Positions 14,308-20,489 of a stretch of DNA of 22,565 bases are shown here, piece after piece; within the stretch, counting starts at the first letter, position 1; each line of letters starts with the position of its first letter. Location of the stretch: positions 1 to 22,565 of the forward strand of contig JAEYEL010000127.1 of the NCBI GenBank assembly GCA_023403475.1, in the 5' to 3' direction. The DNA is from Actinomycetes bacterium (GTDB lineage: Bacteria; Actinomycetota; Coriobacteriia; Coriobacteriales; Eggerthellaceae). The position numbers and the translations under genes were made by a program. A model generated the notes under the pieces. It did not search any database, was not told the origin of the DNA, and was given only the letters and a program-made list of their open reading frames with translations.

Positions 14308-15222
14308 ATGCGCCGTTTGGCAGGGAAGGTTCATTCGGTGAGTGCGGCATCCGGCGAACATGCAGTGTCTGACGGCCCGTCGGCCGCAAGCGGTCCTGCG
14401 GCTTCGGCCGCAAGCGGCTCTTCGACTTTTGGCGAAAAGATGCTCTCGCGGCTGTTCACTCAGCCGAAAGGCACGTCGGTTGCGCTTGGGAAGGCGACGT
14501 GCAACTATCTGCTCGTGTGCCTTGCGGTGCTTGCGGTCATGTGGGCATCGCTTGCCGTGGCGGGCATCACGCTCAACTTCGACTTCGTTGCGCAGTACAG
14601 GCAGCGCATCGCGGGCGGGTTTGTCCTCACGCTCGAGCTTTCCGTCGCCAGCTTGGCGGCGAGCCTGGTCATTGGCATTCCGGTTGCGGTGGGACAGACC
14701 TCGTCGGTGCTTCCGATACGCTACCTGTGCGACTTCTACGTAAAGATAATCCGCGGCACTCCGCTCATAGCGCAAATCTATTTGTTCTACTACATCATCG
14801 GCACGGCGTGGGGCGTGGACAACCGCGTGGTGGCGGGCGTGCTCATTTTGTCTGCGTTTTCAGGCGCCTACATTGCCGAAATCGTGCGGGGAAGTCTTAT
14901 CTCCATAGACGCCGGGCAGCTGGAGGCGGCTCGTGCCGTGGGGTTCACACGCGCACAGACCGTGCGTTATGTGGTGATGCCCCAGCTGGTGGCGCGCACG
15001 CTGCCCGCTCTGACGGGTCAGGTGGCCACCATTATCAAGGACTCCTCGCTGCTCTCGGTCATCGCCGTCATCGAACTGACGCAGGCCATGCGTGAGATAA
15101 GCGCCACGAACTACAACTTCTTCGGGTGCTTTCTTCTTTTAGGCGCGCTGTATTTGTGCCTGACCCTACCCATTATGTTCGTGAGCCGTCGGTTTGAGAA
15201 AAGGTTCGACTATGCGCATTAG
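14308..15222 (+). CDS. Amino acid ABC transporter permease
   Basis: This 304-residue membrane protein is of the HisM/GlnP type. Following a low-complexity Ala/Ser-rich N-terminus (two in-frame 8-residue repeats of SAASG type, from DNA repeats at 14380-14393 and 14404-14417), hydrophobic segments begin at YLLVCLAVLAVMWASLAVAG and recur to the end, about five in total. The ATPase-contact EAA loop is EAARAVGFTRAQTVRYVVMPQ. The sequence IRGTPLIAQIYLFYY is a family hallmark. Start ATG 14308 is 15 bases after the lipoprotein stop; GTG 14338 is an equally plausible start with GAAGG upstream, so the N-terminal end is uncertain. It overlaps the ATPase gene by 11 bases. Confidence 0.88.
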   Translation: MRRLAGKVHSVSAASGEHAVSDGPSAASGPAASAASGSSTFGEKMLSRLFTQPKGTSVALGKATCNYLLVCLAVLAVMWASLAVAGITLNFDFVAQYRQRIAGGFVLTLELSVASLAASLVIGIPVAVGQTSSVLPIRYLCDFYVKIIRGTPLIAQIYLFYYIIGTAWGVDNRVVAGVLILSAFSGAYIAEIVRGSLISIDAGQLEAARAVGFTRAQTVRYVVMPQLVARTLPALTGQVATIIKDSSLLSVIAVIELTQAMREISATNYNFFGCFLLLGALYLCLTLPIMFVSRRFEKRFDYAH

Positions 15223-15946
15223 AATGGAGGGGCTGTGCAAGAGCTTTGGCGGCGTGGAAGTGCTGCACGACGTGTCGTTCGATGACGATGTTGCCACGCT
15301 TGCCGTCATCGGGCCTTCAGGCTGTGGAAAATCGACGCTTCTGCGTATTCTGGGCGGACTGCTCGCGCCCGATGCCGGGCTTTTGGAAGTGGACGGCGCA
15401 CGCGTTTCGTTCTCCGAGCGTCCGCTTCTGGAATACCGCAGGCAGCTGGGTTTCGTATTCCAAGACGGCGGCCTGTTCCATCACTTGAGCGCACGCGAGA
15501 ACGTGGCCTTGCCGTTGCAGGTGGTGCACGGCGCCTCCCGCGAGGAGGCGAACGAGCATGCCACGGCTCTGCTCGGGCGCTTCGGCTTGGAAGGGCAGGA
15601 GGAGAAGCGTCCGGCACAGCTTTCCGGCGGGCAAAAACAGCGCGTTGCCATCGCCCGCGCTTTGGCGGCCAAGCCTAAGCTGCTGTTGTTGGACGAGCCC
15701 ACCAGCGCCCTTGATCCCGAATACACCACCGAGGTCCTCGACATGGTGCGCGACCTCAAAGACGAGGGCACGCGTTTCGTCATCGCCACGCACGAGATGG
15801 GCTTTGCCCGCCATGCCTGCGACAAAGTAGCGTTTCTCTGTGGCGGCCGCATCCTTGAAAGCGGGTCTGCCGAGCGCGTGTTCGGAAGCCCGGAAACGCC
15901 GGAGCTCGTCCGTTTCCTCAGCAAGCTTCTGGAATGGAAGATGTAG
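15212..15946 (+). CDS. Amino acid ABC transporter ATP-binding protein
   Basis: This 244-residue ATPase of the GlnQ/HisP type powers the importer. The Walker A GPSGCGKST is near residues 35-43, followed by the Q-loop FVFQDGGLFHHLSARENV, signature LSGGQKQRVAIARAL, Walker B LLLLDEPTSALDPE and switch His in ATHEMGFA. ATG 15212 is preferred because GAGAAAAGG lies seven bases upstream; it overlaps the permease end. TTG 15194 is possible, and ATG 15224 also follows a purine-rich stretch. With the two genes before it, a complete one-receptor, one-permease, one-ATPase importer is encoded. Confidence 0.93.
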   Translation: MRIRMEGLCKSFGGVEVLHDVSFDDDVATLAVIGPSGCGKSTLLRILGGLLAPDAGLLEVDGARVSFSERPLLEYRRQLGFVFQDGGLFHHLSARENVALPLQVVHGASREEANEHATALLGRFGLEGQEEKRPAQLSGGQKQRVAIARALAAKPKLLLLDEPTSALDPEYTTEVLDMVRDLKDEGTRFVIATHEMGFARHACDKVAFLCGGRILESGSAERVFGSPETPELVRFLSKLLEWKM

Positions 15947-15989
15947 GGCAGCGCGGCGGCGAACTTTTTAGACGGCGGCCAAGGTGACG

Positions 15990-16014
15990 GCGGCGTATGG
16001 CGGCGTATGGCGGC
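15990..16014. repeat. Tandem CGGCGTATGG decamers before the ATP-grasp gene
   Basis: CGGCGTATGG occurs twice in tandem at 15991-16010, followed by a partial third copy. They lie in the 104-base spacer between the ABC ATPase and the ATP-grasp gene. Confidence 0.6.
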
Positions 16015-16050
16015 GACACACGTGTAAAAAAGCTGGAGGGAGGTCGCGAG

Positions 16051-17103
16051 ATGGTAGGGGTTCTGTACGAATCAGGTGAATGGTCCGATTTCAAGTTGGC
16101 CTGCGAACTGGAAGCCGCGCTTGCGGAATGCGACGAGGGCGGCGCCGAACGCGCCCAGAAAAGCTTTGCGGCGGCAAGCGACGACGGTGCGGGAGCGGTT
16201 GCGAAAGGCGGCGTGGTGCTGGTTAACATGGTCGCCGAGGACTGCATTGAGCGAGCGCTGCAGTGCGACCTTCTGGTGAGCCGCGTTTTCGCAAGCGCAC
16301 CTTTCCGCAATCACGCAAAGGCCCATGCGAACATGGAGAAGCTGGTAGAAGCCCTTCGCGGCACGGACATTCGAATGATCAACGCGCCACGTGCGCATTT
16401 TTTCGAGATCGACAAGCGCCGTGCGGCTTGGGCAATGGCCCAAGGAGGCGTTCTCGTTCCGCGTGTGTTCGCGTGCGGTGCGCCGCAGAAACTTGCCGAG
16501 CTTGCGAGCGAATGGGAATACCCCTGCATCGTCAAGCCTAACTGCGGAGGGCGAAGCACCTGCACCGCCATCGTGCACGACAAGAACGAAGCATATGCTT
16601 TCTTGGCGACGCTCGCGTGCGCGGCCGCTGCGGAAGGGGAGTGCTTCGCGGTCTTTCCCCGGTCGCTTGACAAGGGAGGCTCTTTGAGTTCGGAAAAGGT
16701 TTCCGAAATGGATTTTATTGTGGAGGAGTACCTGCGGCCGAAAAGCGGATTTCTCACGCGGCTCGAACTGGTGGACGGTGAGCTGTTGTTCGCCGTCAAG
16801 CGTTCGGTTGCGGAAAACGGGTTGTCCTCCTACCACTTCGGATCGACCTACGAGATGTACCCTGACTGTCCTTCGGCGGTCGTTGCCATGGTAGAGCATG
16901 CGGCGGCTCTGCTCGCCATACGATACGGAAGCTTCGACGTGATAGAGTGCGAGCGCGGTGCGTTCGTCATCGACGCCAACAGTGTCTCGAACGTTTCCGA
17001 AGACTGCACCGAAATGTTCGGCATCGATCTGATGCACGAGTACGCCCGATCCATTGTTGCGTGCAAGCAGTATTCCATTTTGGGCGAGCGCTGCGATGAA
17101 TGA
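16051..17103 (+). CDS. ATP-grasp domain enzyme of unknown substrate
   Basis: This 350-residue protein starts at ATG 16051, seven bases after GGAGGGAGG; open frame upstream is repeat sequence. It looks like an ATP-grasp carboxylate-amine ligase. ATP-binding Lys K162 lies in PCIVKPNCGGRST (158-170), EEY at 225-227 is the adenine-hinge region, and a closing metal-binding stretch GAFVIDANSVSNVS (303-316) holds D308 and N310; E299 in FDVIE is another likely Mg ligand. An N-terminal pre-ATP-grasp region (1-110) has SRVF and NAPRAHFFEIDKR, as in RimK or D-Ala-D-Ala ligase-like enzymes. Such enzymes join a carboxylate to an amine via an acyl phosphate. The substrate cannot be deduced. It follows the amino acid importer on the same strand. 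Confidence 0.75.
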   Translation: MVGVLYESGEWSDFKLACELEAALAECDEGGAERAQKSFAAASDDGAGAVAKGGVVLVNMVAEDCIERALQCDLLVSRVFASAPFRNHAKAHANMEKLVEALRGTDIRMINAPRAHFFEIDKRRAAWAMAQGGVLVPRVFACGAPQKLAELASEWEYPCIVKPNCGGRSTCTAIVHDKNEAYAFLATLACAAAAEGECFAVFPRSLDKGGSLSSEKVSEMDFIVEEYLRPKSGFLTRLELVDGELLFAVKRSVAENGLSSYHFGSTYEMYPDCPSAVVAMVEHAAALLAIRYGSFDVIECERGAFVIDANSVSNVSEDCTEMFGIDLMHEYARSIVACKQYSILGERCDE

Positions 17104-17162
17104 GGAACCTGCTACCATGCTTGTCCGGTCGGCGCTGTTATCGGCAAAGACCCGCATGCGAT

Positions 17163-18275
17163 CTAGCAGGGGAGCGACTGCAGAGAAAGCCGCCCGTTTT
17201 CCTTGAGGGTTCGGGCGTTGGTGCCGGTGCCGTTACTTTCCGGGTTCCCGTCGGGCAGTTCTTCCTGCATTTCGGTGATGTTTTCCCAAAGGCGCTTCGG
17301 CATGAACTGGCGGCGGAGTTCGGGGTTGTAGCGGCTTTCCACGGCGACGGTTTTGTAGAAGCGCTTCCATGCCTGCTGCATCGTGCGCTCGTCGGCGGCG
17401 CGGTCGGGCAGGTTCAACGCATCGGTTTTCACGAGGTGCCAGTCATCGCCTGCGTACACGCCGGCGATGCGGTGGGCTTCGTCGTAGATGATGAACGGCT
17501 GAGTGTTGAATCGTCCGGCGAACCAGTCCATGAGCAGGGGAACCACGTTCGCCTTCGGGGCGCAGCGGGCGAACCACACGTTGCCCTCCAAATGCTCGAA
17601 GCGCAGAAACTGCATCATGCGGTGCCTTTCGTTGCCTACGGCGCGCGCAAGGCGAACGAACGGCTCCACCGCCGGATGCGTGATGTCGGAAAGCACATTG
17701 CGGGCAGCCCGTGTGCGCCGTCTGCTTTCTGCGCCCTTCGCGAGGCGTGCATCCTTTCTGCCGCCTGCGCCGCGTGGCGCACAGGTCGTCATGGCGTGGC
17801 GAATGAACCGATAGACGATGGTTCCCGTCTGCGGGTCATCGGAAAGCGATGCGGTCTTCACGGTATCGAACGCTGCTGCACCGCAGGTGCGGCAAATGCC
17901 TTGCTGCACGCGCAGGGCGTGTTCTGTGCAGGTGGGCACTTCCGCTACCCGCTGCCCAAGGCGCGGCTGCAAGGCCGTAGCGGGCGCTATGTCGGTCGGG
18001 ATTTCGCGGTGCGCATACGCTGCGAACACCGCCGAAAGCAGCCCTTCGAGCGTTCCGTCGTAGGTGTAGGCCACTTCCAAAAACGGTCCGTCCACCGAAG
18101 CCGACATCGCGTTTCTCGCCGCCGCCCCTTGTGCATCGCCGGCTTTCTCGTCTGCGCCCGCCGCGCGACCCGCCGGTTCCTTCGTCCCGCCGGCTTTCTC
18201 GTCTGCGCACCTTGTGCGACCTGCAGGCCCTTCGGAAAATGTTTCACGTGAAACATTTTGTCTCATGTTCGTCAT
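17163..18275 (-). CDS. DUF4130 / SAM_7_link family predicted DNA metabolism protein
   Basis: This 370-residue protein belongs to the family named as a probable DNA metabolism protein linked to radical SAM partners (TIGR03915-like). Core motifs match my recollection of the family: LEVAYTYDGTLEGLLSAVFAAY near 67-90, and later ERHRMMQFLRFEHLEGNVWFA, APKANVVPLLMDWFAGRF and QPFIIYDEAHRIAGVY. Two low-complexity insertions are present: an N-terminal ADEKAG-containing repeat region and a basic linker. Start ATG 18275 is preferred over 18281: it forms an ATGA overlap with the radical SAM stop and has GAGGCGG seven bases upstream. Residues NVSRETF are encoded by a parS site. No uracil-DNA glycosylase domain, to which related proteins are fused, is visible. 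The molecular role is unknown. Confidence 0.8.
   Translation of the reverse strand: MTNMRQNVSRETFSEGPAGRTRCADEKAGGTKEPAGRAAGADEKAGDAQGAAARNAMSASVDGPFLEVAYTYDGTLEGLLSAVFAAYAHREIPTDIAPATALQPRLGQRVAEVPTCTEHALRVQQGICRTCGAAAFDTVKTASLSDDPQTGTIVYRFIRHAMTTCAPRGAGGRKDARLAKGAESRRRTRAARNVLSDITHPAVEPFVRLARAVGNERHRMMQFLRFEHLEGNVWFARCAPKANVVPLLMDWFAGRFNTQPFIIYDEAHRIAGVYAGDDWHLVKTDALNLPDRAADERTMQQAWKRFYKTVAVESRYNPELRRQFMPKRLWENITEMQEELPDGNPESNGTGTNARTLKENGRLSLQSLPC
18138..18208. repeat. 21-bp direct repeat within the DUF4130 gene
   Basis: A 21-base block starting CGCCGGCTTTCTCGTCTGCG is present at 18138-18158 and 18188-18208. It encodes the repeated residues ADEKAG in the N-terminal low-complexity region. 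The 50-base period is not a multiple of three, but both copies are read in the same peptide sense because intervening bases differ. Confidence 0.5.
18236..18259. promoter_or_regulatory. parS centromere site (ParB/Spo0J binding)
   Basis: Positions 18240-18255 read TGTTTCACGTGAAACA, the exact consensus of the chromosomal ParB-binding site. The flanking bases extend it to a perfect 24-bp palindrome (18236-18259). It sits in the 5' coding part of the DUF4130 gene. In characterised bacteria parS sites bind ParB and load SMC, and most cluster in the origin-proximal part of the chromosome, so this window is probably close to oriC. Confidence 0.93.
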
Positions 18276-19801
18276 GCGCATACCGCCTCAAGTTCATGTT
18301 GCCAGCCGAAAGCCCCGTCTATGCCTTTGTTTTTCGGTGCGCCCTTCTCGCTGCCGTATCCCAAAGCTCGCTCTTCTTTGTTTCCGCCACCCGGCGCTCG
18401 CCCGTTTCCACTGTCCAACACTTGTTTGTTTCCGCCACCCGGCGCTTGCCCGCTTCCGATGCCGCCTATGCGCGCTTTTTCAGGGGTTTCCACATTGTCG
18501 AAGAGGCTCGGCTGATTGGGAGATACTTTGCTCGAACGACGGCCGTGACTGCCGCCTTCTATGGGCGCCGCCAAATGCGCGCGCAGGCCGTCACGCGAGA
18601 AATCGACGCCTTTGCCGCCGTAACGCCCGCTGCACGTGATGAAGAACCGCGCCCGCTTGTAGGCGACGCCCAGCTTCCGCAGCTCCTGTTCGCCAAGCGT
18701 TGCGGTGCGCCGCGCCTTCATGATGAGCTTGGCGCCGCGCACGCCGATGCCGGGCACGCGTATGAGCGCTTCTTCAGGTGCCGTGTTCACCTCCACGGGG
18801 AAGAAATCCAAGTGGTTCAAGGCCCAGTTAGCCTTCGGGTCGAGGTCGGGGTCGAGAAACGGGTTCGCTTCATCTATTATCTCGGACACGTCGAACTTGT
18901 AGAAGCGCAAAAGCCAGTCGGCTTGGTAGAGGCGATGTTCGCGGTTCAGCTGCACGGCGTCGCTTACGGGCAGCCGCGCGTCGGTGTTTACGGGAAGATA
19001 TGCGCTGAAGAACACGCGTTTGAGCGAGAGCGTGCGGTAAAGCGCTGCCGAAAGGTTGAGAATCTGAAAGTCGCTTTCCGGCGTGGCTCCTATGATCATC
19101 TGAGTTGATTGCCCGGCGGGCACGAACGCGCGCTCCTTCTTCTTGGGAGCCACCTGCGTCATGTACGTGGTTTCCCGGCGCATGAGCGCGCGCGTGTCCT
19201 TGTCTTCGGCTATGTTGTCGCAAATCTGGCGCATGGGGGAAAGGATGTGCTGCTTGCTTTTGTCGGGCGCAAGCAACGCTAAGCTCCTTTGCGAGGGCAG
19301 TTCCATGTTCACGCTCATACGGTCGGCCAAATGCCCCAACTTGTTGATAAGCTCCGGCGAGGTTCCGGGCACTGCTTTGGCATGGATATATCCGCGAAAG
19401 CCGTATTCATAGCGCAAGATGGAAAGCGTCTGTATCATCAGCTCGGTGGTGTAGTCGGGGCAGCGAATGACGCCCGAACTCAAGAACAGCCCCTCGGTGT
19501 AGTTGCGCCGATAGAAAGCGATGGTGAGATCGGCCAGTTCGCGCGGCTTGAACGCGGTGCGCAAAACCTCGTTGCTCGCGCGGTTCACGCAGTAGGCGCA
19601 GTCGTACACGCACACGTTGGTCATGAGCACCTTGAGCAGCGTGATGCAGCGTCCGTCTGCCGAGAAGCTGTGGCAGATGCCGGCGGCTAGGGTGTTTCCC
19701 ATCTTGCCGTGTTGCGCCGCGCGGTCGATGCCCGAAGACGTGCAGGCAACGTCGTACTTGGCCGCATCCGCCAGTATCTCCAGCTTCTCCGCAACGTCCA
19801 C
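18272..19801 (-). CDS. Radical SAM putative DNA modification/repair protein with helix-hairpin-helix
   Basis: This 509-residue protein matches the rSAM_link_UDG (TIGR03916-like) family. The radical SAM cluster is C64, C68, C71 in NVCVYDCAYCVNR; RCPDYTTELM and GYIHAKAVPG are further family features. Residues 343-363 (EEALIRVPGIGVRGAKLIMKA) form a helix-hairpin-helix that binds DNA backbone. The tail (about 415-509) is low-complexity with a duplicated 16-residue unit (APGGGNK) and includes QPSLF (430-434), which resembles the sliding-clamp motif. The start is GTG 19801 with AAAGGAAGAG upstream. Promoter and LexA box lie just upstream, implying SOS control. The gene overlaps the DUF4130 gene by ATGA. 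Repair or modification of DNA bases by radical chemistry is inferred; the reaction is not established. Confidence 0.85.
   Translation of the reverse strand: MDVAEKLEILADAAKYDVACTSSGIDRAAQHGKMGNTLAAGICHSFSADGRCITLLKVLMTNVCVYDCAYCVNRASNEVLRTAFKPRELADLTIAFYRRNYTEGLFLSSGVIRCPDYTTELMIQTLSILRYEYGFRGYIHAKAVPGTSPELINKLGHLADRMSVNMELPSQRSLALLAPDKSKQHILSPMRQICDNIAEDKDTRALMRRETTYMTQVAPKKKERAFVPAGQSTQMIIGATPESDFQILNLSAALYRTLSLKRVFFSAYLPVNTDARLPVSDAVQLNREHRLYQADWLLRFYKFDVSEIIDEANPFLDPDLDPKANWALNHLDFFPVEVNTAPEEALIRVPGIGVRGAKLIMKARRTATLGEQELRKLGVAYKRARFFITCSGRYGGKGVDFSRDGLRAHLAAPIEGGSHGRRSSKVSPNQPSLFDNVETPEKARIGGIGSGQAPGGGNKQVLDSGNGRAPGGGNKEERALGYGSEKGAPKNKGIDGAFGWQHELEAVCA
18377..18456. repeat. In-frame 48-bp-period repeat in the radical SAM tail
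   Basis: Positions 18377-18408 and 18425-18456 are 32 bases long and differ at only two. The 48-base period equals 16 codons, giving two copies of an APGGGNK-containing unit in the protein tail. Confidence 0.8.
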
Positions 19802-19822
19802 CGCTCTCTTCCTTTCGCAAAA

Positions 19823-19836
19823 CGAATATGTGTTCG
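19823..19836 (-). promoter_or_regulatory. LexA (SOS) box for the radical SAM/DUF4130 operon
   Basis: On the minus strand the sequence is CGAACACATATTCG. Compared with the Gram-positive/actinobacterial LexA consensus CGAAC-N4-GTTCG it deviates at a single base. It begins three bases downstream of the -10 box and covers the predicted transcription start, an ideal position for repression. Confidence 0.75.
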
Positions 19837-19839
19837 CTA

Positions 19840-19868
19840 ATAATAGTAGAACAAGCGTTTGGTGTCAA
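19840..19868 (-). promoter_or_regulatory. Sigma70-type promoter of the radical SAM/DUF4130 operon
   Basis: On the minus strand TTGACA (19863-19868) is a perfect -35 and TATTAT (19840-19845) a five-of-six -10, with a 17-base spacer. Transcription would begin near 19833, within the LexA box. Confidence 0.8.
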
Positions 19869-19900
19869 GTGTGTTTTTCGGCACCCTTAGGCACCGGCGT

Positions 19901-19940
19901 GCCCCCTTGGTACCCCTTGGTACCCCTTGGTACCCCTTGG
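19901..19940. repeat. Four 10-bp tandem repeats between divergent promoters
   Basis: TACCCCTTGG is present three times in exact tandem (19911-19940), preceded by one variant GCCCCCTTGG (19901-19910). The 10-base period is close to one helical turn, so all units face the same side of the DNA. They lie between the minus-strand promoter ending at 19868 and the plus-strand -35 at 19961. A short hairpin GGCAC-CGGC-GTGCC (19890-19903) adjoins the left end. Confidence 0.85.
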
Positions 19941-19960
19941 CAAGTGCGAACATTCACCCT

Positions 19961-19989
19961 TTGACATGAATGCCGTTTTAGTTCACAAT
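19961..19989 (+). promoter_or_regulatory. Sigma70-type promoter of the HTH/nucleotidyltransferase pair
   Basis: TTGACA (19961-19966) is followed after exactly 17 bases by CACAAT (19984-19989). Transcription would start near 19996, giving a leader of about 30 bases with a strong ribosome site AGGAGGAGGGAG. Confidence 0.7.
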
Positions 19990-20024
19990 CGTAAACCATG
20001 GTGTAAAAGAGGAGGAGGGAGCGA

Positions 20025-20489
20025 ATGGAGCTTATGAGTGCGCGTCAGGCGGCGAAGGCTCTCGGCGTCTCCAAGGCCTATGCGTGCCGGCTCTTCGGCG
20101 AAGGGCGCATCCCGGCGCAGAAGGTGGACGCCGACTGGGTTGTCTTGGAGAAGGACGTGAGGAGGTACCTCGACGAGAAGGCCGGCGTTCCCGTGTACTA
20201 TCAGGATACGACCGGATGGAGCCGCGAGGACTTCTGCTTCCTGTTCCGCGTAATCGATAAAATGGCTCACAATCAGCGTGGTCGGTACGACTCTGAGCTC
20301 GCCTCCATCGACGTCGGCAAACTTAACCCGGTGGCCAAGGCTCTGCTTGCGGCTATGGGCATAGGCGCCAAGTTCGAAAACCTGGCCGGCATCGAGTCGG
20401 CCGCGCGTATCAGCCCGCCATTGGTGTTGAGCGAGTTTCCGACGGTGGGCGGTTTCCCCGAGTTCGAGCGCTACGGGGTGATACTATGA
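20025..20489 (+). CDS. Small HTH DNA-binding protein (excisionase/MerR-like), possible antitoxin
   Basis: This 154-residue protein carries an N-terminal winged-HTH of the excisionase/MerR-like type: MSARQAAKALGVSKAYACRLFGEGRIPAQKVDADWVVLEKDVRRYL (about residues 4-49) shows the helix-turn-helix, an RLF.EGRIPA wing and the 'DWVV' strand. The rest (50-154) is not recognised; it contains PTVGGFPEFERYGVIL at the end and no obvious enzyme motif. Start ATG 20025 has an excellent ribosome site. The stop overlaps the next start (ATGA). Pairing with a nucleotidyltransferase-like protein suggests a toxin-antitoxin-like operon in which this is the antitoxin/autorepressor; this is inference from layout. 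Confidence 0.7.
   Translation: MELMSARQAAKALGVSKAYACRLFGEGRIPAQKVDADWVVLEKDVRRYLDEKAGVPVYYQDTTGWSREDFCFLFRVIDKMAHNQRGRYDSELASIDVGKLNPVAKALLAAMGIGAKFENLAGIESAARISPPLVLSEFPTVGGFPEFERYGVIL

Noticed and set aside
14308..14440. Ala/Ser-rich N-terminus of the permease as a separate domain
   Set aside because: It is low-complexity sequence from an in-frame 24-bp repeat, and translation may start downstream at GTG 14338.
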